Below, in pieces: positions 47,465 to 55,593 of a stretch of 64,000 nt of DNA (position 1 is the stretch's first letter; every line of letters begins with the position of its first letter). The translations under genes were made by a program, and so were the position numbers. Source of the stretch: Stieleria maiorica (GTDB lineage Bacteria; Planctomycetota; Planctomycetia; Pirellulales; Pirellulaceae); assembly GCF_008035925.1 (NCBI RefSeq), contig NZ_CP036264.1, positions 8,222,343 to 8,286,342 of the forward strand, in the 5' to 3' direction. The notes beneath the pieces are model-generated. The model saw only the letters and a list, made by a program, of their open reading frames with translations, had not been told where the DNA came from and ran no database searches.

Positions 47465-48358
47465 ATGACCGTCGAAACCTGCTCACCACCCGAAAAGCTC
47501 AAGCAAGCCCTTTTGAAGCGGTCGGACGAATTGGCCATGCTGCCGGCCGTTGCCACCGAAGCGTTGGAGTTGGCTCAGGATCCCGACTGCGTCGCCTCGG
47601 AATTCGCCGGCGTGATCGAACGCGACGTCAAACTCGCCACGGAGATCCTGTCGCTTTCCAACAGCGTGTATTTTGCAGCCAGCGCCCCGGTGGTCAGTCT
47701 CCGCCAAGCCGTCGTTCGGCTCGGACTGCGGCAATGCCGAAATCTGATCCTGACCTCCAGCGCCGCCAGCTTGATGAAGAGCATGCCGTTGGAACAGGAG
47801 TGGGTTCGCGAAGTCATTTGGCAACACAGCTTTCGGACGGCCAAGGCAGCCACCTACATCAACAAAAAACTTCGCATGGGATTCGAGGGCGAAGAATTCA
47901 CGGCGGGACTGCTGCACGATTTCGGCCGCCTGTTGTTGGCCGTCGCCGCCCCGGAATCGTTCGCCAAGGCCGATCCGCTGGCGTTCGTCGAAGACGGCCA
48001 GTGCTTGACGGCCGAAAACGAGATCCTGGGCATCGACCACTGTGCCTTCGGGGCTTGGTTCGCCACTCACAACGGACTCCCCCGTGCCTTGGTCGCGTCG
48101 ATCGAACTGCACCACCTGCCGGAAACCCATCACCCGGACAGCAAGCTGATCGCGTTGGTCGCCGCCGCGGACCACATCGCCAACCACTTCCAACGCTACG
48201 AAGAAGCCACCGACTATGACGTCGGCCTCAACCGCGGGGCACACGTGATCGCCAAGATCGGACACCCGCAATTGCTGAAGAACGAAAACGGAATCGTCGA
48301 TGCGCTGTTCGGCGAAGTCCTGCCCGAGGCCCAGGGTGATCCCAGCGATCTTTCCTAA
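47465..48358 (+). CDS. HDOD-domain signalling protein
   Basis: 297 aa from ATG 47465 (MTVETCSPPEKLKQALLKRSDELAMLPAVATEALELA); GTG 47453 is an alternative. The HDOD signature is clear: 'LPAVATEALELAQDPDCVASEFAGVIERDVKLATEILSLSNSVYF', 'LRQAVVRLGLRQCRNLIL', 'EEFTAGLLHDFGRLLLA' (HD kept, though HDOD proteins are usually catalytically dead), and 'LVASIELHHLPE'. Known of the family: signalling scaffolds related to HD-GYP proteins, often found with chemotaxis or c-di-GMP genes. It sits between the receptor and cheB and ends 19 bp before cheB, so it is probably part of the same system. Its biochemical activity is unknown. Confidence 0.9.
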   Translation: MTVETCSPPEKLKQALLKRSDELAMLPAVATEALELAQDPDCVASEFAGVIERDVKLATEILSLSNSVYFAASAPVVSLRQAVVRLGLRQCRNLILTSSAASLMKSMPLEQEWVREVIWQHSFRTAKAATYINKKLRMGFEGEEFTAGLLHDFGRLLLAVAAPESFAKADPLAFVEDGQCLTAENEILGIDHCAFGAWFATHNGLPRALVASIELHHLPETHHPDSKLIALVAAADHIANHFQRYEEATDYDVGLNRGAHVIAKIGHPQLLKNENGIVDALFGEVLPEAQGDPSDLS

Positions 48359-48377
48359 CGTCGAAGGAAGTCAGACA

Positions 48378-49484
48378 ATGAACAAAGAAATCCGCGTCAT
48401 GCTCTGTGACGACTCCGCGATCATGCGCCGGTTGATCAAAACCGCGCTTGACCTGGAGCCGTCCTTGAAGGTGGTCTGCGAGGCAAAGCATGGACGCGAG
48501 GCCGTCGACCAACTGGAAGAAACCCGTCCCGACATCGTGGTGATGGACATCGAGATGCCCGTCATGGATGGTGTCGAGGCCGTGCGGGAGATCCGCAAAC
48601 TGAATCGTTCACTGCCGGTCATCATGTTCAGTTCGCTGACCAACCGCGGCGCCGAAGCGTCGCTCGATGCGATCGCCGCCGGCGCGACCGACTTCGCCAC
48701 CAAACCGACCGGCGCCGGACACATCCAACAGGCTCTGGAGTCGCTGCGGCGTGACCTGATTCCCAAATTGCTGCAGTGGACCGCGGGCAAGCGAGATGAT
48801 TCCGGTCTTGCAGCCCCGGGCGCCGATCTGGCCCCCACCGCGTCCTACGAATCCCTCGAAGCCGAGGACGCTAAACCGAACGTCGCTGCCGTGGCCATCG
48901 GCGTCTCGACCGGAGGCCCCCAGGCACTGTCCAAATTGCTCTCGGGACTGCCCGAGGATTTCGCGGCGCCGATTTTGATCGTTCAACACATGCCACCGGT
49001 GTTCACCGGATTGCTGGCCCAACGCCTGTCCGCCCAAACCGGACACGACGTGCGGGAAGCGGTCGATGGCGATCGGCTCACCCCGGGGACCGTCCTGATC
49101 GCCCCGGGGGATCATCACATGTTGGCCTCGCGCGAGCACGACGGAGTCCGCGTGCGGTTGAACCAAGATCCACCGGAAAACTCCTGCCGCCCTTCGGTCA
49201 ATCCGCTGTTTTGTTCGCTGGCCAAATGCTTCGGTGAACACTCGCTGGGAATCGTCTTGACCGGGATGGGGCAGGATGGAACGCGCGGCGCCAAAGCCCT
49301 GAAATCGTGTGGCGGCCGAGTCTTTGTCCAAGACAAGGAAACCAGCATCGTCTGGGGAATGCCCGGCCAAGTGGCCCAATCCGGGTTCGCCGATCGCGTT
49401 TTACCGCTCGACCAAATCGCCTCCCACGTCGTTCGCGTCGTCGGTTCGGGCGTGCGTGAATCCATGACCGTCTCGTCCAGTTGA
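48378..49484 (+). CDS. cheB: Chemotaxis response regulator / methylesterase CheB
   Basis: 368 aa from ATG 48378, with GAAGGAAG upstream. Receiver domain with phospho-acceptor D57 in 'VVMDIEMPVMDG' and 'KPTG' lysine; linker about 128-168; methylesterase domain with catalytic triad S177 (GVSTGG), H204 (VQHMPP) and D300 (GMGQDGT). It removes methyl groups from receptor glutamates, opposing CheR. Both domains are full length and all key residues are present. It lies 19 bp after the HDOD gene and is followed directly by cheR. Confidence 0.96.
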   Translation: MNKEIRVMLCDDSAIMRRLIKTALDLEPSLKVVCEAKHGREAVDQLEETRPDIVVMDIEMPVMDGVEAVREIRKLNRSLPVIMFSSLTNRGAEASLDAIAAGATDFATKPTGAGHIQQALESLRRDLIPKLLQWTAGKRDDSGLAAPGADLAPTASYESLEAEDAKPNVAAVAIGVSTGGPQALSKLLSGLPEDFAAPILIVQHMPPVFTGLLAQRLSAQTGHDVREAVDGDRLTPGTVLIAPGDHHMLASREHDGVRVRLNQDPPENSCRPSVNPLFCSLAKCFGEHSLGIVLTGMGQDGTRGAKALKSCGGRVFVQDKETSIVWGMPGQVAQSGFADRVLPLDQIASHVVRVVGSGVRESMTVSSS

Positions 49485-49513
49485 TTTCCACGACACAGCC
49501 GGTCGCCGTCGCA

Positions 49514-50338
49514 ATGTCTCTCGCCACTGCCGATTTCACCTTCCTACGCGAGCTTGTCGCCAGTCAATCGGGACAATGGCTTGCGGCACGTCACGCCGCC
49601 GTGCTCGAACAACGCCTGGCATCGGTCGCCGGGGCCGTCGGGTTGCCCAGCGTGACGTCCCTGGTCCAGCGGTTGCGGCGCAGCGATGACGCGGACCTTT
49701 CGGCGCAAGTGGCCGAAGCCGTGACCGTCAATGAAACCAGCTTCTTTCGCGACGCCAACGTCTTCGAAACGATCGCGCACCGCGTGCTACCGAAAATCAT
49801 CGCGAACAACGCTGACCGCAAACACCTGCGGATCTGGTGCGCCGCGTGCTCCTGCGGTCAAGAGGCGTACTCGATGGCCATGCTGCTTGGTGAACACTTT
49901 GCAGACCTGGATGACTGGGACATCCGCATCACGGCTTCCGACTTGTCACAGAACATGATTCGGCGGGCGGAACTGGGCGCGTTCAGCGAGCTGGAAACCG
50001 CGCGCGGGTTGCCGCCACAAAAACGGCTTCGCTACTTTGATCGTCACGGTACGGCGTGGCAGGCGAAACCCGAGCTGCGTCAGAGGATCCAATTCCATCG
50101 CATCAACCTGTTGCGTCCCTGGCCGTACCTGGGGCCGTTTGACCTGGTGCTGCTTCGCAACGTGCTGCTGTATTTCGATCCACCGACCAAACAAGACATT
50201 CTGAAACGACTTCGCGGTGCAATGCGTCCCGACGGCTATCTGTTCATCGGAGCGGCCGAAACCCTGATCGGATTGTGCGTTCCCTACCAAAGGAAAGAAA
50301 TCGATGACACCGTCCATTATCGACCCGCTGCCATCTGA
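49514..50338 (+). CDS. cheR: Chemotaxis protein methyltransferase CheR
   Basis: 274 aa from ATG 49514 (MSLATADFTFLRELVASQSGQWL), the usual CheR N-terminus; an in-frame TTG at 49481 overlaps the cheB stop codon as TTGA and is an alternative start. N-terminal helical domain, then 'VTVNETSFFRD' and the SAM-binding 'LRIWCAACSCGQEAYSMAM' (the first usual glycine of AGCSxGQE is alanine), 'DIRITASDLSQNMIRRAE' and 'FDLVLLRNVLLYFDPPTK'. It methylates receptor glutamates using S-adenosylmethionine. Its 3' end overlaps the cheX start by 35 bp. Confidence 0.95.
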   Translation: MSLATADFTFLRELVASQSGQWLAARHAAVLEQRLASVAGAVGLPSVTSLVQRLRRSDDADLSAQVAEAVTVNETSFFRDANVFETIAHRVLPKIIANNADRKHLRIWCAACSCGQEAYSMAMLLGEHFADLDDWDIRITASDLSQNMIRRAELGAFSELETARGLPPQKRLRYFDRHGTAWQAKPELRQRIQFHRINLLRPWPYLGPFDLVLLRNVLLYFDPPTKQDILKRLRGAMRPDGYLFIGAAETLIGLCVPYQRKEIDDTVHYRPAAI

Positions 50339-50780
50339 GCGGCCGAGCGACGCCGAGATCGGCCCCGAAACGCTTGCCCCGATGGTTCAAGACGTCTTGG
50401 CAACGATGCTCGAATTGCCGCGTCTGGCATGGGACGCGTCGCCGGAATCCGGCGGCCGGGATCAACTGATGGCGGCCATTCGGATCGCCGGAAACTGGAG
50501 TGCAACTCTGCAGATTTACGCCCCCGAGAAACTGGCCCGACACATCGCCTGTGCTATGTTTGCGCAAGCTCCTGGCGTCCTGGACGACGAAGACGTTTTG
50601 GACGCTTTCGGCGAAGTCGTTAATGTCATCGGTGGGAACTTGAAAGGAATGATCGACCAGGATTGCACGCTCTCGCTGCCCTGTGTCGGCCCCGCCCAAC
50701 CGGATCCGACGTCAGGCGGACTGACGATCGTGCAAGACGTTTGCGGTGCCCCACTGACCATCGTGCTGTTCCAAGAATGA
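50304..50780 (+). CDS. cheX: CheX-like chemotaxis phosphatase
   Basis: 158 aa; ATG 50304 has AAAGGAAAG upstream, inside the 3' end of cheR. The helix 'LDAFGEVVNVIGGNLKG' holds the E-x-x-N pair that CheC/CheX/FliY phosphatases use to speed CheY-P hydrolysis. The surrounding sequence ('ATLQIYAPEKLARHIACAMF', 'PLTIVLFQE') fits the CheX fold. Only one such motif is seen, as in CheX rather than CheC. It is followed 43 bp later by cheY, its expected substrate. Confidence 0.8.
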   Translation: MTPSIIDPLPSERPSDAEIGPETLAPMVQDVLATMLELPRLAWDASPESGGRDQLMAAIRIAGNWSATLQIYAPEKLARHIACAMFAQAPGVLDDEDVLDAFGEVVNVIGGNLKGMIDQDCTLSLPCVGPAQPDPTSGGLTIVQDVCGAPLTIVLFQE

Positions 50781-50823
50781 GCCCCACCCCGACTAATCGC
50801 CCATCGTTTCGAGGAGAACGAAG

Positions 50824-51186
50824 ATGAAAATCCTGATCGTCGACGACAGCAAAGCAATGCGAATGATCGTCTGCCGTACACTCAAGCAAACCGACTTCAG
50901 CGGTTTCACCGTGATCGAAGCAGAAAACGGAATCGAGGCGCTCTCCAAGATCGCCAGCGAATCTCCCGACCTTGTCCTGTCGGATTGGAACATGCCGGAA
51001 ATGAAAGGCATCGACCTGCTCAAACGTGTTCGTGATTCGGGCAACCGCGTCCGCTTCGGTTTTATCACTTCCGAAAGCAGTCTGGAAACCAAGAAATTGG
51101 CTCACGAATCCGGCGCCGACTTCCTCGTCACCAAACCCTTCACGCCGGGCTCGATGCAAGCCGCACTCGATCCGATCCTCGCCTAG
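50824..51186 (+). CDS. cheY: CheY-type single-domain response regulator
   Basis: 120 aa, receiver domain only. Metal-binding D7/D8 (LIVDDSK), phospho-acceptor D54 (VLSDWNMPEMKG), T82 (FITSES) and K104 (VTKPFTP) are all in place. GAGGAG sits just upstream of ATG 50824. The DWNMPxMxG loop is that of chemotaxis CheY. Its output target, whether a flagellar motor, a pilus or another system, is not in the window. Confidence 0.93.
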   Translation: MKILIVDDSKAMRMIVCRTLKQTDFSGFTVIEAENGIEALSKIASESPDLVLSDWNMPEMKGIDLLKRVRDSGNRVRFGFITSESSLETKKLAHESGADFLVTKPFTPGSMQAALDPILA

Positions 51187-51242
51187 CGTGTCACTGCGGT
51201 CCGAAGTCACGATGCCCCGTCCAACCGTTTTTGACTGATTCC

Positions 51243-51716
51243 ATGTCTATCGCCAGCCCTGCTCCCCTTGCCGACGAAATCGGCAAATTCATGACTCACC
51301 TGTTCGGATTGAAGGTTTCGACCACCGAAATCAAGTCCCAGGAACTCTGCCAGCCACTGGCGGCCGTCGCAACCTATACCGACGGTCACGATCTGATTCG
51401 CGGCCAGATCGTGTGTGACCTCCGCTGCGCCTCCATTTTGGGCGCCGCGCTGACGCAAATCCCGATGGGCGTCGTCGACGACAGTCTGGAATCGGGCGAA
51501 CTGTCCGCCAATCTGAGAGCCAACGCCTACGAAGTCTTCAACATCTGCGTCAACCTGTTCTCTTACCCGCAAAGCCGTCGCGTCGTACTTAGCGAGGTGC
51601 GATTCGAAAAACAGGCCGAGACGCCTCCGATGAAACCCACCTGGAGAAGCGACGCGTTTCAAGTCAACATCGAACGCTACGGAAGCGGATTCCTGCGTTT
51701 GATCCACTGCGCGTGA
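51243..51716 (+). CDS. Second, divergent CheX-like protein
   Basis: 157 aa from ATG 51243; TTG 51231 is possible. The helix 'ANLRANAYEVFNICVNLF' contains an E-x-x-N pair in the same setting as the CheX active site. The preceding text ('LIRGQIVCDLRCASILGAALTQIPMG') resembles the strand-helix part of the CheC/CheX fold, and 'FEKQAETPPMKP' is a short linker. The gene ends the che run, 56 bp after cheY. The assignment is inferred from motif plus position; overall similarity to known CheX is weak by eye. Confidence 0.55.
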   Translation: MSIASPAPLADEIGKFMTHLFGLKVSTTEIKSQELCQPLAAVATYTDGHDLIRGQIVCDLRCASILGAALTQIPMGVVDDSLESGELSANLRANAYEVFNICVNLFSYPQSRRVVLSEVRFEKQAETPPMKPTWRSDAFQVNIERYGSGFLRLIHCA

Positions 51717-51766
51717 GTAGAGCGGCACCGCCGCATCCAACTCCGCCAACCGTTCGTCCGACTCCG

Positions 51767-53149
51767 TCAATCACTCCGGCCGCTCTTTCGTGCCGTCCAA
51801 TACAGACCGGTGACGTCCTTGCCGGCCTCTTTTCTCAAGACCGACTCTGACATCCGGATCTCCGAAAATCCGCATCGCTCCAGAGTCTCGCGCACATAGC
51901 CCGCATGATGCGCGTACCGCCCCGACGCATTGAATTGATACCCCGTCGTCGGATCCGTCACCTCCCATTTTTCGAGCGAAAAAACCAGCGCCGCTCGATC
52001 CCCACGCAACGCCCGATGCGCCGCGCGAAAGACGGCGGACAATTCGCCAAAGTAGATCAACGTGTCCATCGACACGATCAAATCAAATTGCTCCGGATGA
52101 TCGATCAAAAACGCCCCCAATTCCGAGCACACCAGCGAGTCGTAGCCACGATCTCGGGCCCGAGAGAGCATCTTGGGCGACAGGTCCACGCCGACAAGCT
52201 CCGATGCATACGGACGCAGAGGTTGCCCCATCAACCCTGTGCCGCAGCCCGCATCAAGCACGCAATGCCTGCCATCGGCCGCCACGTCCAATCGGGCAAG
52301 CAGCGTGCGGACCCACTGCGGCGCCGCGTAGCCGAGTGAGTTCAGTTGATCGTCAAAGGTCTCGGCGAATTGATCGAACACGTCGCGAACATAGTCGTCG
52401 GGCGCCCGCGCGGGCGCCGCCGCGGCGCCCGCGGCCAGCGATTCCTGGGCGGCCAAAAGGTGACGGGCGATCGAATTGTCGGGCTCTTGATCCAGCCATT
52501 CGCGAAGCGTTTGGGTGACGGCGTCTTGATCGTCCAACCTTCGGTACGCCGTGACCAGCTTTCTCCTCGCTCGGGCGTGACCAGGATCCAACGTCAACAC
52601 CCGCGACAAGGCGTCGGCCGCCGACCGCCACGACTCGGTCGCCATCAACAAGTCCGCCAGCTGAACCGCCAGCTGTACATCGCCCGGCCAACGCTCGACC
52701 GCGGCGCGACAATGCCTCAACGCGACTTCGCACTGCTCGGATTCCTCTAGCACCAAGACCAGATTGCGGGCGATCGCGATTTCATCCGGATGCTGCTGTC
52801 GTAGCGTTGTCAAAACCTCGATCGCTTGGTCATGCCGTTTCGCGGCGAAATAGGCCTTGGACAGATCATTTCGGATCGCCAACGCTTGCGCGGCGTTCGG
52901 TTCCGCTTGGCTGCTTTGCTGTGCAAGCTCAAGCATCTCGACCGCCTGATCAAAATGCCCTAGCCGGGTCAACGCGACGCCGTAAACATGGCTGGCCAAC
53001 GTCGACAACGGAACGAGTTTCCGCTGTCGTTCGCACGCGGCCACGACTTCATTGAACCGGCCCTGCTGGGCCAGTTCGACCATTGCTTGTTCAAAATCGG
53101 CGTGACGGTGTCGTTGTTTACGCCGACGCGGTGGACGTTGATTGGCCAT
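51767..53149 (-). CDS. TPR-containing class I methyltransferase
   Basis: 460 aa from ATG 53149. A basic N-terminus (MANQRPPRRRKQRHRH) is followed by about five TPR-like helical repeats (residues 17-230). An Ala/Pro-rich linker comes next (AAGAAAAPARAP, about 243-254), encoded by extremely G+C-rich palindromic DNA. A methyltransferase domain follows: 'VLDAGCGTGLMGQPLRPYASELVGVDLSPKMLSRA', 'FDLIVSMDTLIYFGEL' and 'SLEKWEV'. Known of the fold: SAM-dependent methyl transfer; the TPR part would bind a partner or substrate. Convergent with the che run, it shares its strand with the deacetylase and FemAB-like genes. Substrate unknown. Confidence 0.85.
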   Translation of the reverse strand: MANQRPPRRRKQRHRHADFEQAMVELAQQGRFNEVVAACERQRKLVPLSTLASHVYGVALTRLGHFDQAVEMLELAQQSSQAEPNAAQALAIRNDLSKAYFAAKRHDQAIEVLTTLRQQHPDEIAIARNLVLVLEESEQCEVALRHCRAAVERWPGDVQLAVQLADLLMATESWRSAADALSRVLTLDPGHARARRKLVTAYRRLDDQDAVTQTLREWLDQEPDNSIARHLLAAQESLAAGAAAAPARAPDDYVRDVFDQFAETFDDQLNSLGYAAPQWVRTLLARLDVAADGRHCVLDAGCGTGLMGQPLRPYASELVGVDLSPKMLSRARDRGYDSLVCSELGAFLIDHPEQFDLIVSMDTLIYFGELSAVFRAAHRALRGDRAALVFSLEKWEVTDPTTGYQFNASGRYAHHAGYVRETLERCGFSEIRMSESVLRKEAGKDVTGLYWTARKSGRSD

Positions 53150-53221
53150 CCAGTGGTGATCACCCCAAGGATCCGCAGCGTCGGATCCCGCTCGCGAGTT
53201 GTGTGAAGGAACTCGCGTAGC

Positions 53222-54097
53222 TTAACAGATCGTCGCGGCAGCGATATCGACGACCCTGACGTCGGTTTCGGGAAACGTGTACCCACGCCCAAAACCGACC
53301 TTGCGACGATCGATCGTGACCCAGTTCTTCAAACGAATGAACTCCGGGTCCGCGTGAAAACGCTGAATGTGAAACGGATCCGCGCCGGGGAAATTGTAGG
53401 CGCCGTAGGCCGAGCACACGCCCCGCAATCCCTGTTCACCCGCCAGATGCACCGCCGCCGCGCTCAGGTTGTTCGTCTGTCCGTACGGAAATGCGAAGTA
53501 GCGGATCGGCCGGTCCACCAATCGGCCAAGCTCCTCCGTCGCGGTGACGATTTCATCGACCATCGTTGCCGCATCTGCGATCGCCCCGACGTCACAATGG
53601 GTGCGAGTGTGGGCCCCGATTTCGATCCCCGATGCAGCCATCTGGCGGAGCTGATCCGGCGTATTGACTGGCAACGGAATCCCCCGTTCCAGATCGTGCG
53701 GAAAAGGCCGAGCGTGGACGACGAAATCCAAGGCCACGAAATACGTCATCGGGATCTCGTGCTCGATCAAGAACGGGATCGCTTGTTCACAGTTTTCCGC
53801 ATAACCGTCGTCAAACGTCACCGCCACGGCCAACCGATCGTTGCGGCCACGTCGCATCCGCGTTTGAATCTCCGGCAGCGAAACGACATCGGCGTTCTGT
53901 TTCAACCAACGCATCTGGCGTTGAAATTCGCGATTTCCGATTGTCCAACCGTTGGGATGTGAATCCGCGACCCGGTGATAAAACAACACGCATAGCGGTG
54001 CCTGTCCCGCGGCCTCCAGCCGACGGCGGTACCGCATTCGCATCGGCAACGTGCCGTAGTAGTACGCGTGTAACGCAATTTCTCGTGCTTTCTTCAT
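53222..54097 (-). CDS. Polysaccharide deacetylase (NodB domain)
   Basis: 291 aa from ATG 54097; TTAGGA lies about nine bases upstream. Motif 1 'TFDDGYAEN' (D96, D97) and motif 2 'HTRTH' (H163, H167) supply the catalytic base and metal ligands of carbohydrate esterase family 4, and 'FPYGQTNNLS' is motif 3. 'CVLFYHRVADSHPNGWTIGNREFQRQMRWL' is the usual entry of export-linked deacetylases. No signal peptide or membrane anchor is seen. It would remove N-acetyl groups from a glycan. The FemAB-like gene ends 10 bp upstream, so the two are probably co-transcribed. Confidence 0.9.
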   Translation of the reverse strand: MKKAREIALHAYYYGTLPMRMRYRRRLEAAGQAPLCVLFYHRVADSHPNGWTIGNREFQRQMRWLKQNADVVSLPEIQTRMRRGRNDRLAVAVTFDDGYAENCEQAIPFLIEHEIPMTYFVALDFVVHARPFPHDLERGIPLPVNTPDQLRQMAASGIEIGAHTRTHCDVGAIADAATMVDEIVTATEELGRLVDRPIRYFAFPYGQTNNLSAAAVHLAGEQGLRGVCSAYGAYNFPGADPFHIQRFHADPEFIRLKNWVTIDRRKVGFGRGYTFPETDVRVVDIAAATIC

Positions 54098-54107
54098 CTT
54101 CTGCGTC

Positions 54108-55244
54108 CTAAGATTGCGGTTGGCCGATCCCCAGGCCCGACTTGACCAGATTCTTGAACGTTACGCCGGCGCGGACGACTTGATGGCGCAACTGTGCCGC
54201 ACGCCGGGGACTGCAGACACGAATTTCCTGGGCCGGCAAAAGCTCGGCCCGCCAACGCAACTTGTACGGTTCGTCACCGCGCATCATGTCGAAGGTCTTG
54301 CGCCCCGTCACGATCGACTCGCGGATCGCATGACAGAACATGCTTAATCCCGGTCGCAATGCCTCCGCATCCGGATCCATTCCGGATTGATAGAAATACC
54401 AATGGTCCTTGTCGGCGATCGCAAAGTGGGCCGCCACCGCTGCGCCGTCGTGGGTCGCGATGATCAGCTCCAGCAACCCCGCGTCGAGCAACTGCGCGGC
54501 CGCATCCCGCAGGAACGCCTCAAAGGGTGGATGATCAAAACATCCCGTCGTCCCCGACGCATGGCGACGACGCTGGTGCAGCGTGACGAATTGGTCCCAA
54601 ACCGAATCAAGTTGCGGGCGGCTTTCGACGCGTTGCACCACGATCGTCCCGGAGTCGATGTTTTTAAGCGATTGTCGAACCTCGCGACGTCCACTCTTGG
54701 AACGCATCCGGACATACTCGTCCCACGTCGGCGGCAGATTGATCGCGTAACACCCCAGACCCTCGGTTTGTTCCACGTCCAACCCGACCGTGCGCATCGC
54801 CCGGGCCAGCGAGTTCATCGCCGCGTCTTCCTGATCCACTCCGATCAATTCGATGGCATCCCAAACGAGATGCTGAACGTTGGGGGTTTGATGCTGGTCG
54901 GCCGAACGGGCCAACCAGCCGGCGACCGCCGTACACACGGCTTCGCAATCGCCTGCGGACACCAACAGCGACAGGTGGTCGGTACAGGCCTTTCCCGATC
55001 CGAGAAACTGAATCGTCTTTCCCGTCCCGACTCGGTTCTCCAAACACCACGGCACGAAGGCGATGGTTTCGTCTTGCCGACGGACCTTGACGATCGAAAG
55101 GCGATAATTGTGTTGGTACGCCCTCCACCAGCTTCCCAACCACTCCCAACGCTGCAGCGGGTTATGGGCCAGCTCGTTCCAACGATCAAGATCACCTTGT
55201 GATAACTGGTCGACACTGCTGATCAATTCAATCGATGGAGTCAT
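54108..55244 (-). CDS. GNAT/FemAB-type acyltransferase (CelD/BioF2-like)
   Basis: 378 aa from ATG 55244. N-terminal 'WNELAHNPLQRWEWLGSWWRAY' and 'VKVRRQDETIAFVPWCLENR', central 'MRSKSGRREVRQSLKNID', and C-terminal 'LLELIIATHDGAAVAAHFAIADKDHWYFYQSGMDPDAEALRPGLSMFCHAI' plus 'FDMMRGDEPYKLRW' are the signatures of the CelD/FemAB-like double-GNAT group. Members transfer acyl or aminoacyl groups in exopolysaccharide or cell-wall pathways. It is the first gene of a minus-strand pair with the deacetylase and is divergent from the flippase. Confidence 0.85.
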   Translation of the reverse strand: MTPSIELISSVDQLSQGDLDRWNELAHNPLQRWEWLGSWWRAYQHNYRLSIVKVRRQDETIAFVPWCLENRVGTGKTIQFLGSGKACTDHLSLLVSAGDCEAVCTAVAGWLARSADQHQTPNVQHLVWDAIELIGVDQEDAAMNSLARAMRTVGLDVEQTEGLGCYAINLPPTWDEYVRMRSKSGRREVRQSLKNIDSGTIVVQRVESRPQLDSVWDQFVTLHQRRRHASGTTGCFDHPPFEAFLRDAAAQLLDAGLLELIIATHDGAAVAAHFAIADKDHWYFYQSGMDPDAEALRPGLSMFCHAIRESIVTGRKTFDMMRGDEPYKLRWRAELLPAQEIRVCSPRRAAQLRHQVVRAGVTFKNLVKSGLGIGQPQS

Positions 55245-55593
55245 GCTTTGGTCCGGTCAAGATTCGGATACCTCTGAAAGAGGTGCGTGGATCAGTCCGC
55301 GCTAAAAAATGTGGGTTGAACCATCGCGAAGGCAACCGTCGGAGAAGAACTTCGGTCCGGATCCAGGCTTCACCCGGCAGTCCGTCATTGCGACCGGACC
55401 AATCGCACTAGCCGGAACTGGGCTCGTGGGCAAAACGATCCTGCGGTCGCGATCGGCGCGAGCGGCTTTCTTCGCAACGTAAGGTTGCCCAACCAGGGGT
55501 CGTTCGTCACGCAAAATCGCGGTTCGGGACACAAGAACGACTGTCAAAAACCGCCGATCGCACTGACATTTGACGTTCACGCTTCTCCGGTCC
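55245..55593. other. 349-bp divergent promoter region of the glycan cluster
   Basis: It lies between the FemAB-like gene (minus) and the flippase gene (plus), so it should hold both promoters. A short hairpin, ACCTCT-GAA-AGAGGT (55270-55284), lies 26 bp from the FemAB-like start. No RNA gene or protein-coding frame was convincing. Confidence 0.45.

Noticed and set aside
53354-53962. 202-codon plus-strand frame opposite the deacetylase gene
   Set aside because: The minus strand encodes a complete NodB domain with all catalytic motifs; the plus frame has none.
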